Source: Paenalcaligenes hominis_A (GTDB lineage: Bacteria; Pseudomonadota; Gammaproteobacteria; Burkholderiales; Burkholderiaceae_B). Taken from it: a stretch of 64,000 nt of DNA. The position numbers and the translations under genes were made by a program. How positions within the stretch are numbered: the first letter of the stretch is position 1; the number at the start of each line of letters is the position of its first letter. This document shows positions 44,070 to 53,696 of this stretch, piece by piece. The notes under the pieces are model-generated. The model was not told the DNA's origin, did no database searches, and saw only the letters and a program-made list of their open reading frames with translations. Location of the stretch: positions 1 through 64,000 of the forward strand of contig NZ_JBGJKZ010000002.1 of assembly GCF_041359055.1 (NCBI RefSeq), written 5' to 3'.

Positions 44070-45008
44070 ATGAGTGTAAAGCTTTTTGACACAGAAGAAG
44101 TCCAAAATTTTCTTAATTTAGCCTGTGGGTTGAGCTACGAGGGAGGTAATCCACGAGTTAAAGAAATTATTCACCGTATCGTCACTGATTTGTACAAAGC
44201 TATAGAAGACTTAAATATTACGCCAGATGAGTATTGGGCTGGTATTGCGTATTTAAATCGACTTGGTGAACGACAAGAGGCAGGTTTATTGTCACCTGGA
44301 CTTGGCTTTGACCGCTATTTAGATATGCGTATGGATGCTGAGGATGAACAGTTAGGTGTGACAGGCGGTACGCCTCGAACCATCGAGGGTCCATTGTATG
44401 TAGTGGGTGCTCCCGTCGAGCATGGCTATGCCCGTCTGGATGATGGCAGTGATAAGGACGGTCATCCTCTTATTATGCATGGCACTGTGTATGGAGCAGA
44501 TGGTCAGCCTCAGCCTGGAGCCAAAGTGGAAGTATGGCATTGCAATACCAAAGGCTTCTATTCTCACTTTGATCCGACAGGTGAACAAAAGCCTTTCAAC
44601 ATGCGCCGCACTATTATTGCCGATGATCAGGGACAGTATAAGTTTCGCAGTATTGTGCCAATGGGCTACGGTTGCCCACCTGATGGCCCCACACAAGAAC
44701 TATTAAATAACCTAGGCCGTCACGGAAACCGTCCCGCGCATATCCATTTTTTTGTTACAGCAGATAACCATCGCAAATTAACTACGCAAATCAATATTGA
44801 TGGCGATCCACTTGTTAATGATGACTTCGCTTATGCAACGCGTGAAGGGTTGGTGCCACCATTGACGGAGTGTACTGATGAGGCACGTATTAACGCAGAG
44901 GGCTTAGACGGTCCATTTGCTGAAATTCAGTTTGATATACATTTGACTCCTTTGGTTGACAGTAAAGACAACCAAATTGTAGATCGTCCTCGTTTAGTTG
45001 GTGCCTAA
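44070..45008 (+). CDS. catA: catechol 1,2-dioxygenase
   Basis: A 312-residue intradiol dioxygenase. The iron ligands fall at Y164, Y200, H224 and H226 (GFYSHFD, PMGYGCP, RPAHIHF), the same numbering as in the Acinetobacter enzyme. The N-terminal helical dimerisation domain covers ~1-100. It cleaves catechol to cis,cis-muconate. The ATG at 44070 follows AAAGGGAG; an earlier in-frame ATG at 44025 lacks a site. Confidence 0.96.
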   Translation: MSVKLFDTEEVQNFLNLACGLSYEGGNPRVKEIIHRIVTDLYKAIEDLNITPDEYWAGIAYLNRLGERQEAGLLSPGLGFDRYLDMRMDAEDEQLGVTGGTPRTIEGPLYVVGAPVEHGYARLDDGSDKDGHPLIMHGTVYGADGQPQPGAKVEVWHCNTKGFYSHFDPTGEQKPFNMRRTIIADDQGQYKFRSIVPMGYGCPPDGPTQELLNNLGRHGNRPAHIHFFVTADNHRKLTTQINIDGDPLVNDDFAYATREGLVPPLTECTDEARINAEGLDGPFAEIQFDIHLTPLVDSKDNQIVDRPRLVGA

Positions 45009-45037
45009 CCCCACTGAGCCGTTTGTTTTTCACAATG

Positions 45038-45085
45038 GTTTGTGCTTGCTGCCGTACTACGGATTGATCGTAAGTAGGCACAAAC
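45038..45085 (+). promoter_or_regulatory. inverted repeat in the catA-benA gap
   Basis: GTTTGTGC (45038-45045) and GCACAAAC (45078-45085) are perfect inverted arms around 32 bases that contain a small CCGT-ACT-ACGG hairpin. It may be an operator for a LysR regulator, an mRNA processing hairpin, or a leader structure of benA, whose start lies 24 bases downstream. Confidence 0.45.
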
Positions 45086-45108
45086 TAACGTATTGGAAAG
45101 GATAAGTC

Positions 45109-46479
45109 ATGGATAAGCTTTATGACGTTGAGCAGCTTTTAAATACAGCAATGCAGGTCGATGAACAAGCGGGTATTTACCGCTGTCGTCGTGATGTGTT
45201 CACAGACCCAGATCTCTTTGAGCTGGAAATGAAGTATTTATTTGAAGGTGGATGGGTATATTTGGCGCATGAAAGTCAAATCCCTGAAGTGAATGATTAT
45301 TTCACGACCTATATTGGACGACAGCCGATTGTAATTACCCGAGGCCGGGATCAACAGCTTAATGCCTTAATAAATGCCTGTGCCCACCGTGGAGCAACAT
45401 TGTGTCGTCGTAAACGGGGAAACCGAGGCAGCTTTACCTGTCCTTTCCATGGTTGGACATTTAGTAATACGGGTAAGTTGCTTAAAGTAAAAGACGAGAA
45501 AACCACCCAGTATCCAGAGCAGTTCAATACCAATGGTTCGCATGATTTAACTCGTGTCCCTCGTTTTGAAAGCTATAAAGGGTTTTTGTTTGGCAGTCTC
45601 AATCCTGACGTGCCCTCACTTGATGACTATCTCGGAGAGACAAAGGTGATTTTAGACCAGATTGCTGATCAGTCTCCTGAGGGCATTGAGGTCATTCGAG
45701 GTAGTTCAACCTACGTATATGACGGTAACTGGAAACTGCAAATGGAAAATGGTGCAGATGGCTATCACGTCAGTAGCGTGCACTGGAACTATTTAGCAAC
45801 CATGGGACGTCGTAAAGAGGGTGGTACCCAAGCAGTAGATGCCCAAGGGTGGAGTAAGAGTGTCGGCGGTGTATACGGATTTGAAAATGGACATATTTTG
45901 TTATGGACCAATACGTTGAATCCAGAGGTGCGCCCAGTGCATCAGCAACGAGAAATGCTTGAGGAGCGACTTGGTGCACAGCGTGCTGAAATGATTATTA
46001 AGCAAACGCGAAATTTGTGTCTCTATCCAAATGTTTACATTATGGATCAGTTTTCCACACAAATACGTGTAACGCGTCCTATCAGCGTAGATAAAACAGA
46101 AGTCACTATTTATTGCTTTGGTCCCAAAAATGAAAGTGCAGAAAATCGTGCGATACGACTGCGCCAATATGAGGACTTCTTTAATGTGTCTGGAATGGGG
46201 ACAGCAGACGATTTAGAGGAATTCCGTGCTTGCCAAGAAGGCTATAGCGCGCTTAATGCTCCCTGGAACGATTTAAGTCGTGGTGCGCCTTTGTGGGTTA
46301 AAGGGCCGGATGAGAATGCGAAGCAATTGGGGATTAACCCTTTACTCAGTGGGGAGCGCAGTGAGGACGAAGGCTTATTTGTGTGTCAGCACGAGTTTTG
46401 GCTCAGTGTAATGAAAAACGCATTAGAGCAAGAAAAAATTCAGTTAGAGCAAAAAGATCCGCAAGTGGTGGGGGTATAA
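45109..46479 (+). CDS. benA: benzoate 1,2-dioxygenase large (alpha) subunit
   Basis: A 456-residue Rieske oxygenase alpha subunit. Rieske cluster ligands C91-x-H93 and C111-x2-H114 (CAHRGA, CPFHGW); mononuclear iron histidines H220 and H225 with bridging D218 (NGADGYHVSSVH). Length and motifs fit BenA/XylX. With BenB and BenC it converts benzoate to the cis-dihydrodiol 1,6-dihydroxycyclohexa-2,4-diene-1-carboxylate. BenB starts three bases after its stop. Confidence 0.95.
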   Translation: MDKLYDVEQLLNTAMQVDEQAGIYRCRRDVFTDPDLFELEMKYLFEGGWVYLAHESQIPEVNDYFTTYIGRQPIVITRGRDQQLNALINACAHRGATLCRRKRGNRGSFTCPFHGWTFSNTGKLLKVKDEKTTQYPEQFNTNGSHDLTRVPRFESYKGFLFGSLNPDVPSLDDYLGETKVILDQIADQSPEGIEVIRGSSTYVYDGNWKLQMENGADGYHVSSVHWNYLATMGRRKEGGTQAVDAQGWSKSVGGVYGFENGHILLWTNTLNPEVRPVHQQREMLEERLGAQRAEMIIKQTRNLCLYPNVYIMDQFSTQIRVTRPISVDKTEVTIYCFGPKNESAENRAIRLRQYEDFFNVSGMGTADDLEEFRACQEGYSALNAPWNDLSRGAPLWVKGPDENAKQLGINPLLSGERSEDEGLFVCQHEFWLSVMKNALEQEKIQLEQKDPQVVGV

Positions 46480-46482
46480 ATC

Positions 46483-46965
46483 ATGGATTATCAAACGGTT
46501 TGCACTTTTTTGTATCGGGAAGCACGTTATTTAGATGATAGAGAGTGGGATGCTTGGTTAACGTGCTATGCAGAGGAGGCTGAGTACTGGATGCCGTGTT
46601 GGGACGATGATGATCAGCTCACAGAGGATCCTCAAAGCCAGGTGTCTTTAATTTATTACGCGAATCGCAATGGCTTAGAGGATCGTGTATTTCGTATTCA
46701 AACAGAACGGTCTAGTGCTTCCACGCCTGAGCCGCGCACAAATCATATGTTAAGCAATATAGAAATACTTGAAGCACGAGATGGCGAAGTGGATGTTCGT
46801 TATAACTTCCATACGCTTAGTCACCGTTATCGCTCTACAGATCATTACTTTGGCACAATTTATGTCACTTTAATGAAAAAGGATACTGACATAAAAATCA
46901 AAAAGAAAAAAATCGTCTTAAAAAATGATTATATCCGACAAGTGATCGATATCTATCATATCTAA
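46483..46965 (+). CDS. benB: benzoate 1,2-dioxygenase small (beta) subunit
   Basis: A 160-residue NTF2-like beta subunit of the ring-hydroxylating dioxygenase: FLYREARYLDDREWDAWLTCYAEEAEYWMPCWDDDDQLTEDPQ is the characteristic BenB/XylY N-terminal region. It has structural roles in the alpha3beta3 oxygenase. It is tightly packed between benA (three bases) and benC (20 bases). Confidence 0.95.
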   Translation: MDYQTVCTFLYREARYLDDREWDAWLTCYAEEAEYWMPCWDDDDQLTEDPQSQVSLIYYANRNGLEDRVFRIQTERSSASTPEPRTNHMLSNIEILEARDGEVDVRYNFHTLSHRYRSTDHYFGTIYVTLMKKDTDIKIKKKKIVLKNDYIRQVIDIYHI

Positions 46966-46985
46966 GTAGTAAAGAGGAGAGCGAG

Positions 46986-47993
46986 ATGAGCAGTTACCAA
47001 ATTGCTTTAAATTTTGAGGACGGAGTGACTCGATTCATTGAGTGCGGATCGCAGGAAAAGGTATTAGATGCGGCTTACCGTCATCGAATTAACTTGCCTA
47101 TGGACTGCTCAGATGGCGTATGTGGCACCTGTAAATGTCATGCTGAAAGTGGTGAGTATGAGCTGATTGATGACTACATTGATGAGGCATTAACTGAAAC
47201 AGAAGCCCAAGAGGGGCTAGTGTTAACTTGTCAAATGATCCCGCACTCTGACTGTGTAATTCGAGTACCAGTTGATTCCAATATGTGTAAAACCGGTATC
47301 GAGGGTTTCACAGCATCTGTAACAGAAGTTTGTCGGTATGACGATGCTGCCTTTGAGTTAACCCTAGCTGTTAATGACAAGCAGCCGTCTTTTCTACCTG
47401 GACAGTATGTCAATATTACTGTTCCGGGTAGTGAGGAGCACCGTTCTTATTCGTTTAGTTCCGCGCCCGGAGAGCAGGCCATGAGCTTTCTGATTAAACA
47501 TGTTCCTAACGGTTTAATGAGCGGGTGGCTAGAGCAAGCCAAACTAGGACAAGAGTTACAGGTAGTAGGGCCTTTGGGTAGTTTTTATTTGCGCTCTGTA
47601 ACTCGTCCTTTATTGTTTTTAGCGGGTGGAACCGGTTTAGCGCCGTTCCTATCTATGCTAGAGGTTTTGGCACAAAAAGGATGCGCACAACCCATTCAAA
47701 TGATTTACGGGGTGACACGAGAGCAAGACTTGGTTTTGGTTGAGCAGCTCGAAGCTTATGCTGAGCGTCTAGCTAATTTTTCTTTCATCACCACAGTCGT
47801 CGATCCTGAGTCCCAGCACCCACGTAAAGGTTATGTAACACATCACTTGGAGCCCACCATGCTGTATGAAGGCGATGTAGATGTGTATTTATGTGGCCCT
47901 CCCCCAATGGTTGATGCGGTCAGTGATTACATGCGTGAGCAAAATATGACGCCAGCGCAATTTTATTACGAACGTTTTATTCCTAGCGTATAA
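46986..47993 (+). CDS. benC: benzoate dioxygenase reductase (electron transfer component)
   Basis: A 335-residue three-domain reductase: plant-type [2Fe-2S] ferredoxin with C41, C46, C49 and C82 (CSDGVCGTCKC), FAD domain with HRSYSFSSAP, and NADH domain with FLAGGTGLAPFLSML and YLCGPPPMVDAV. It passes electrons from NADH to the BenA Rieske centre. Confidence 0.95.
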   Translation: MSSYQIALNFEDGVTRFIECGSQEKVLDAAYRHRINLPMDCSDGVCGTCKCHAESGEYELIDDYIDEALTETEAQEGLVLTCQMIPHSDCVIRVPVDSNMCKTGIEGFTASVTEVCRYDDAAFELTLAVNDKQPSFLPGQYVNITVPGSEEHRSYSFSSAPGEQAMSFLIKHVPNGLMSGWLEQAKLGQELQVVGPLGSFYLRSVTRPLLFLAGGTGLAPFLSMLEVLAQKGCAQPIQMIYGVTREQDLVLVEQLEAYAERLANFSFITTVVDPESQHPRKGYVTHHLEPTMLYEGDVDVYLCGPPPMVDAVSDYMREQNMTPAQFYYERFIPSV

Positions 47994-48000
47994 CGCACCT

Positions 48001-48060
48001 CCTCAGCTTTGACATCACCTCCAATCAAAGTAGAAAGATTGTGATGAGGGCTGAGGTTTT
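48001..48060 (+). terminator. hairpin between benC and benD, possible attenuator
   Basis: CCTCAGC (48001-48007) pairs with GCTGAGG (48050-48056); inner arms ATCAC/GTGAT and CAATC/GATTG extend it; TTTTATTT follows. As the pathway continues beyond it, it should only partly terminate or should stabilise the benABC message. Confidence 0.6.
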
Positions 48061-48077
48061 ATTTCTAAGAGGAAAAC

Positions 48078-48842
48078 ATGAATCAAGAGCGCTTTCGCAA
48101 TAAAGTGGTATTGGTCACAGGAGCAGCTCAAGGTATCGGACGCAGAGTGGCAGAGCGATTAGAGCAAGAGGGCGCAACCCTTGTTCTGGTTGACCGCTCT
48201 GAGCTTGTGCATGAGTTGGCTAATGAGCAAGTCGTAACCTTAACTGCAGATTTAGAAACCTATGCGGGGGCAGAGAAAGCGGCCGACACTGCATTAACCC
48301 GCTTTGGACGTATTGATGTATTAATCAATAACGTTGGGGGAACGATTTGGGCGCGTCCTTTTGAGCATTATTCTCCTGAGCAAATAGAGAAAGAAATCCA
48401 ACGTTCCTTGTTTCCAGCTTTATGGTGCTGCCGTGCAGTATTACCCACTATGTTGGCACAACAACAGGGTGCAATTGTGAACGTTTCATCAATTGCTACA
48501 CGTAGTGTAAATCGTGTCCCCTATGGAGCAGCCAAAGGGGGGGTCAATGCGTTGACAGCCTGCTTAGCATTTGAGACAGCAGACCGAGGAGTACGAGTTA
48601 ATGCTGTTGCCCCAGGGGGTACCGAAGCCCCTCCACGAAAAATTCCACGCAATACAGAACAACCAACAGCTCAAGAGCAAGAGTGGTATCAGCAAATTGT
48701 GGATCAAACTGTACAGAGCAGCTTGATGAAACGCTATGGCAGTTTAGATGAGCAAGCAGCAGCTATTTTGTTTTTAGCTTCAGATGAAGCGTCTTATATA
48801 ACAGGAACTACCTTACCCGTTGGCGGAGGAGATCAGGGCTAA
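48078..48842 (+). CDS. benD: benzoate cis-diol dehydrogenase
   Basis: A 254-residue SDR: VTGAAQGIGRRVAERL cofactor motif at the start, NNVGGTIW, and catalytic YGAAKGG. Sequence and position identify BenD, which oxidises 1,6-dihydroxycyclohexa-2,4-diene-1-carboxylate with NAD+, yielding catechol and CO2. It has AGAGGA before the ATG. Confidence 0.94.
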   Translation: MNQERFRNKVVLVTGAAQGIGRRVAERLEQEGATLVLVDRSELVHELANEQVVTLTADLETYAGAEKAADTALTRFGRIDVLINNVGGTIWARPFEHYSPEQIEKEIQRSLFPALWCCRAVLPTMLAQQQGAIVNVSSIATRSVNRVPYGAAKGGVNALTACLAFETADRGVRVNAVAPGGTEAPPRKIPRNTEQPTAQEQEWYQQIVDQTVQSSLMKRYGSLDEQAAAILFLASDEASYITGTTLPVGGGDQG

Positions 48843-48880
48843 CTGGGAAAGAGGTACCACATAAAAAAGAGAAATAGGGT

Positions 48881-50215
48881 ATGAGAAAAATTGACATTAA
48901 CGAAGTAATAGACCAAGCGAGTTTTAATCGTTTTCATTGGTCTGTTATATGGGTCTGTGCGTTGTTACTTATTTTCGATGGGTATGACCTTTTTATTTAT
49001 GGTGTGGTTTTGCCCGTTTTGATGGATGAGTGGGGACTGACTCCTGTACAAGCCGGAGCATTAGGCAGTTATGCCTTATTTGGCATGATGTTTGGCGCGT
49101 TTATTTTTGGTCCACTTGCAGACCGAATTGGACGAAAAAAAGGGGTCATTATTTGTTTTGTAATTTTTAGCTTTGCGACTTTTTTTAACGGTTTTGCAAC
49201 TAGCGTTACAGAGTTTGGCATTTATCGTTTTATAGCTGGCTTAGGATGTGGTGGCCTTATGCCAAATGCGGTGGCGTTAATGAATGAGTACTCGCCTCGT
49301 CGTTCACGCGGAACTCTGGTAGCGGTGATGTTTAGCGGTTACTCATTGGGTGGGGTGCTATCGGCGGGGATGGGTATTTACATGTTGCCTCGTTTTGGTT
49401 GGCAGTCTATGTTCTTTGCAGCAGCCGTACCTTTGCTTTTGTTACCACTACTTATGTGGAAACTGCCTGAGTCAGTCGGCTTTTTACTGCGCCAAAATAA
49501 AGAAGACACTGCGCGCTGTATGTTAACTAAAGTTAATCCTCATTTGGATTTAGCTAATGTTCAGCTAACTCAGCCAGTGCAGAAAGCGGCTACCGTGCCA
49601 GTATTAGATCTATTTAAAGATGGGCGCTTACTCGGTACGTTAATGATTTGGTTAGCTTTCTTTTGTTGCCTATTAATGGTTTATGCACTTGGGTCGTGGC
49701 TACCTAAATTGATGGCGAATGCAGGTTATAGCTTGGGTTCTAGCTTGTCTTTCTTATTAGCTTTGAATTTTGGCGGAATGTTTGGTGCCATTTTAGGTGG
49801 TTGGATGGGGGACCGATTTGGTCTACCTCGTGTTATGGCCTGGTTTTTTGTATTGTCGGCCGTCTCTATTGGTTTACTCGGCTTTAAGAGCCCCATGATA
49901 GCGCTTTATGGGTTAATTATCGTGGCGGGAGCGACCACCATCGGTACACAGATTCTCTTATATGCCAATGCGGCTCAATACTATCCATTAGCAATGCGTT
50001 CATCAGGTTTAGGCTGGGCCTCAGGTATTGGTCGCACGGGGGCAATTGTAGGACCTTTTTTAGGGGGGACCCTAATGGCCATGGCATTGCCGTTAAAAAT
50101 GAATTTCTTGGCCTTTGCAATACCCGGAGTGATCGCTGCGCTAGCTATCGGTGTATTCATTATTTCAGTTCAACAGCAAGCTAAAGGGCAGCGGCTAACT
50201 GCAGTTGCAACCTAA
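48881..50215 (+). CDS. benK: benzoate MFS transporter, AAHS family
   Basis: A 444-residue aromatic acid:H+ symporter with 12 hydrophobic segments: VCALLLIFDGYDLFIYGVVLPVLMDEWGLTP (the DGYD motif of AAHS), GPLADRIGRKKGV. It imports benzoate. Its last bases overlap the ribosome-binding region of pcaI. Confidence 0.93.
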   Translation: MRKIDINEVIDQASFNRFHWSVIWVCALLLIFDGYDLFIYGVVLPVLMDEWGLTPVQAGALGSYALFGMMFGAFIFGPLADRIGRKKGVIICFVIFSFATFFNGFATSVTEFGIYRFIAGLGCGGLMPNAVALMNEYSPRRSRGTLVAVMFSGYSLGGVLSAGMGIYMLPRFGWQSMFFAAAVPLLLLPLLMWKLPESVGFLLRQNKEDTARCMLTKVNPHLDLANVQLTQPVQKAATVPVLDLFKDGRLLGTLMIWLAFFCCLLMVYALGSWLPKLMANAGYSLGSSLSFLLALNFGGMFGAILGGWMGDRFGLPRVMAWFFVLSAVSIGLLGFKSPMIALYGLIIVAGATTIGTQILLYANAAQYYPLAMRSSGLGWASGIGRTGAIVGPFLGGTLMAMALPLKMNFLAFAIPGVIAALAIGVFIISVQQQAKGQRLTAVAT

Positions 50216-50228
50216 GGAGTACGACACA

Positions 50229-50918
50229 GTGATTGATAAAACCGTAGCCAATGTGGCAGAAGCTTTAAAAGATGTACAAGATGGTGCCACGATTCTAATC
50301 GGAGGGTTTGGGACAGCAGGTATTCCAGAAGCACTCATTGAGGGGTTGATTGAGCAGGGGGCTACCGATCTAACTGTTGTTAATAACAATGCAGGAAATG
50401 GTGATCAAGGTTTAGCCGCTTTGTTGAAAATAGGACGGGTACGAAAAATTATTTGTAGCTTTCCTCGCCAAGTTGATTCGTATGTTTTTGACGAGTTATA
50501 CCGTAGTGGGAAAATTGAACTCGAACTAGTCCCCCAAGGGAACTTAGCAGAACGGTTACGAGCAGCAGGAGCCGGAATAGGTGGGTTTTTTTGTCCCACT
50601 GGCTATGGCACCCAGTTGGCAAAAGATAAAGAAACCCGTTTTATTGATGGTCGTTGGTATGTGTATGAAACCCCTATTCATGGCGATGTAGCGTTAATTA
50701 AAGCGGAAGCGGGCGACCGTTGGGGAAATCTAACGTACCGTAAAGCGGCACGGAATTTTGGTCCTGTGATGGCAACAGCGGCTAAACAAACCATTGCTAG
50801 CGTGTACGAGTTGAAAGAATTAGGGGAGCTGGATCCCGAGAGCATCGTAACCCCTGGTATTTATGTGGAAAAGTTAGTGAAAGTTCCGCGAGTTGTAACA
50901 CAAGCCGGCGGTTTTTGA
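50229..50918 (+). CDS. pcaI: 3-oxoadipate CoA-transferase subunit A
   Basis: A 229-residue CoA-transferase alpha subunit: ILIGGFGTAGIPEALIEGL and FFCPTGYGTQLAKDKETRFIDGR are family signatures. The GTG at 50229 is chosen: it follows AAGGAG by nine bases, and the frame upstream lies within benK. With PcaJ it activates 3-oxoadipate using succinyl-CoA. The paralogous cat-type name catI would be equally valid. Confidence 0.93.
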   Translation: MIDKTVANVAEALKDVQDGATILIGGFGTAGIPEALIEGLIEQGATDLTVVNNNAGNGDQGLAALLKIGRVRKIICSFPRQVDSYVFDELYRSGKIELELVPQGNLAERLRAAGAGIGGFFCPTGYGTQLAKDKETRFIDGRWYVYETPIHGDVALIKAEAGDRWGNLTYRKAARNFGPVMATAAKQTIASVYELKELGELDPESIVTPGIYVEKLVKVPRVVTQAGGF

Positions 50919-50940
50919 GTCATTTGAAGGAGATGTAGTG

Positions 50941-51585
50941 ATGAGTTTGTATCAACCCCGTACTCGTGATGAGTTAGCTGCTCGTGTTGCACAAGATATT
51001 CATAACGGTGCTTATGTCAATTTGGGGATTGGTATGCCAACAATGGTAGCCAATCATTTGCCCGATGGATTTGAGGTTGTTTTACACAGTGAAAACGGCA
51101 TTTTAGGAATGGGGCCCGCTGCAGCAAAAGGAACAGAAGACTATGACCTAGTTAACGCAGGCAAACAACCTGTAACTCTGCTTTCAGGAGGTGCTTATTT
51201 TCATCATGCCGATAGCTTTGCCATGATGCGTGGAGGTCATTTAGACATTTGTGTTCTGGGAGCATTCCAAGTTTCAGCAAAAGGGGATTTGGCTAACTGG
51301 AGTACAGGCGAACCTGGAGCGATCCCAGCGGTAGGGGGCGCTATGGATTTAGCTATAGGGGCTAAACAAACTTGGGTCATGATGAGCCTGTTAACGCGTG
51401 ATGGGAAAAGCAAGTTGGTGTCTGAGTGCACTTATCCGTTAACGGGAGTTGAGTGTGTGAAACGCGTGTACACAGACTTGGCCACATTTGCCTGCTCGCC
51501 AGAAGGGTTACATGTTATTGACCGAGTTTCTAATCTTACGCATGAAGAATTAGAGCGTTTAGTAGGAATGCCGTTGCATTCGTAA
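50941..51585 (+). CDS. pcaJ: 3-oxoadipate CoA-transferase subunit B
   Basis: A 214-residue CoA-transferase beta subunit: VNLGIGMPTMVANHL and SENGILGMGP, whose Glu is the CoA-ester-forming catalytic residue. The ATG at 50941 is preferred over the GTG directly before it because of spacing to GAAGGAG. It forms the transferase with PcaI. Confidence 0.93.
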   Translation: MSLYQPRTRDELAARVAQDIHNGAYVNLGIGMPTMVANHLPDGFEVVLHSENGILGMGPAAAKGTEDYDLVNAGKQPVTLLSGGAYFHHADSFAMMRGGHLDICVLGAFQVSAKGDLANWSTGEPGAIPAVGGAMDLAIGAKQTWVMMSLLTRDGKSKLVSECTYPLTGVECVKRVYTDLATFACSPEGLHVIDRVSNLTHEELERLVGMPLHS

Positions 51586-51624
51586 AAGAGATGATTCATA
51601 CATGTGTAACTAATAGGAAAAAAG

Positions 51625-52830
51625 ATGAGTGATTCTGTTTTTATTTGTGATGCTGTGCGTAGCCCTTTTGGTAGATATGGTGGCGGGCTTGCCCCTGTGC
51701 GTCCAGATGATCTAGCAGCGGCAGTCATTAAAGAGTTAGTACAGCGACAGAAACAACTCGATGTCAGCTTAGTAGATGATGTGATTTTAGGGTGTGCAAA
51801 CCAAGCGGGTGAAGATAACCGAAATGTGGCCCGCATGGCGACACTATTAGCTGGACTACCTTTAAGCGTACCGGGCAGCACAATCAACCGTTTGTGTGGT
51901 TCGGGCTTAGACGCGATTGGAACTGCTGCGCGTGCAATTAAGTCGGGTGAAACGCAACTAATGATAGCGGGCGGAGTAGAAAGCATGAGTCGGGCTCCCT
52001 TTGTTATGCCTAAAGCGACTCAAGCTTTTACACGGCAAAATAGCATTGAAGACACGACAATTGGATGGCGCTTTATTAACCCCTTAATGCGCGACATGTA
52101 TGGGGTAGATACTATGCCAGCGACTGCAGAAAATGTAGCGCAGCAGTTTGCAATTAGTCGAGAAGATCAAGACCTTTTTGCTTTAAGAAGTCAGAAAAAC
52201 TATGCCGCAGCTCAGGCCAGAGGCTTTTTTCAGAGCGAAATAGTTCCTATTGAGGTAGCACAACGTAAAGGTGACCCGATCATTATTAGTGCAGATGAGC
52301 ACCCCCGGGAAACCTCTTTAAATGCTTTGGCGCAACTTCGTCCAATTGTGCGTACTGACGGTAGCATCACAGCGGGTAATGCCAGTGGGGTAAATGATGG
52401 TGCTGGTGCTGTGCTTTTAGCTAATGAAAAAATAGCGCACCAGTTTAATTTAACGCCTAAAGCCCGTGTTATAGCGATGGCTACATCGGGTGTTGAGCCT
52501 CGAATCATGGGAATTGGTCCTGTATCAGCAACGAAAAAAGTATTGGAAATTGCTGGTTTAACCCTTGATCAGATGGATGTGATTGAGCTTAATGAGGCTT
52601 TTGCAGCCCAAGCGTTAGCTGTAACCCGAGAGTTAGGCTTAGAGGATGATGATTTACGTGTGAATCCTAACGGAGGCGCAATTGCTATAGGTCATCCTTT
52701 AGGAGCAAGTGGTGCAAGGTTAGTGGCAACGGCGATAAACCAATTGCAGCACAATCAAGGCAGATATGCTCTCTGTACTATGTGCATAGGTGTAGGTCAA
52801 GGTATTGCGCTCGTGCTTGAGCGTGTCTAG
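51625..52830 (+). CDS. pcaF: 3-oxoadipyl-CoA thiolase
   Basis: A 401-residue thiolase: acyl-acceptor C91 (NRLCGSGLDAIG), late GHPLGASGARLV with catalytic His, and CTMCIGVGQG with the second Cys. In this context it cleaves 3-oxoadipyl-CoA to succinyl-CoA and acetyl-CoA, the final pathway step. Its stop lies ten bases before the pcaD start. Confidence 0.93.
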   Translation: MSDSVFICDAVRSPFGRYGGGLAPVRPDDLAAAVIKELVQRQKQLDVSLVDDVILGCANQAGEDNRNVARMATLLAGLPLSVPGSTINRLCGSGLDAIGTAARAIKSGETQLMIAGGVESMSRAPFVMPKATQAFTRQNSIEDTTIGWRFINPLMRDMYGVDTMPATAENVAQQFAISREDQDLFALRSQKNYAAAQARGFFQSEIVPIEVAQRKGDPIIISADEHPRETSLNALAQLRPIVRTDGSITAGNASGVNDGAGAVLLANEKIAHQFNLTPKARVIAMATSGVEPRIMGIGPVSATKKVLEIAGLTLDQMDVIELNEAFAAQALAVTRELGLEDDDLRVNPNGGAIAIGHPLGASGARLVATAINQLQHNQGRYALCTMCIGVGQGIALVLERV

Positions 52831-52840
52831 GAGTAAAAAA

Positions 52841-53656
52841 ATGAACCAACTTCCTTTTCAGCTGGATACGGCTCGAGGTGTATTCAGAGTCATGGTGGAA
52901 GGAGATGCGCACGCGCCAACGTTATTATTAAGTAACTCGCTTGGGACCACTTTAGAGATGTGGGATCCCCAAATTAACGCGTTAACAAAGCAGTTTCGGG
53001 TTGTTCGTTACGATACCCGTGGGCATGGAGGAAGTGATATTACCCCCGGCCCTTATAGTTTTGAGCAGTTAGGGCTTGATGCTCTTGCTGTTTTAGATGC
53101 TTTGCAGATTGAAAAAGCAAGTTTTTGTGGCGTGTCCATGGGTGGACATACGGGGCTTTGGTTAGGTATCCATGCTGCAGAGCGTTTTGAAGCCATTGTT
53201 GTATCTAACAGCGCAGCAAAAATAGGCACTGAAAAAGGGTGGGAAGAGCGTGCTGCGCTTTTAAGACAGGGCGGCCAACAATCGATGCAGGAGCTTGCAC
53301 AAACAGCGCCTGAGCGTTGGTTTACCCCTCAATACATTCAGCATCATGCTGCTACTGTGCAAGAGGCTCAAGCGCAATTAGCACAGCAAAAAGCAGAAGG
53401 GTACGCTGCCTGTTGTGATGCTCTGGCGCAGTCTGACCTACGAACCGATTTACATCGTATCGCAATACCGACTTTATTTATTGCTGGTTTATTTGATCCA
53501 GTTACTACGGTTGAAGATGCAAAAAACATGCAAGCGGCCGTAATAGGGTCTGAACTAGTTGTTTTGGATGCTTCACATCTTTCAAATATTGAAGTGCCTC
53601 AAGCTTTTACTGATGGCTTGGTGTATTTCCTAAACTCTGTGCTGAACCTAGCATAG
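52841..53656 (+). CDS. pcaD: 3-oxoadipate enol-lactonase
   Basis: A 271-residue alpha/beta hydrolase: nucleophile S99 in GVSMGG, acid in GLFDPVTT, His in LDASHLSNIE; the oxyanion region is LSNSLGTTLEMW. It hydrolyses 3-oxoadipate enol-lactone to 3-oxoadipate. The ATG at 52841 avoids overlap with pcaF and has AGGAG in front. Confidence 0.94.
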   Translation: MNQLPFQLDTARGVFRVMVEGDAHAPTLLLSNSLGTTLEMWDPQINALTKQFRVVRYDTRGHGGSDITPGPYSFEQLGLDALAVLDALQIEKASFCGVSMGGHTGLWLGIHAAERFEAIVVSNSAAKIGTEKGWEERAALLRQGGQQSMQELAQTAPERWFTPQYIQHHAATVQEAQAQLAQQKAEGYAACCDALAQSDLRTDLHRIAIPTLFIAGLFDPVTTVEDAKNMQAAVIGSELVVLDASHLSNIEVPQAFTDGLVYFLNSVLNLA

Positions 53657-53696
53657 GGAAGTGAATCTTCTCGATTTTTTTCAAGGATAGAACTCC

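Noticed and set aside
51432..51986. 184-residue minus-strand frame across pcaJ and pcaF
   Set aside because: It spans two real genes on the other strand and has no recognisable domain.
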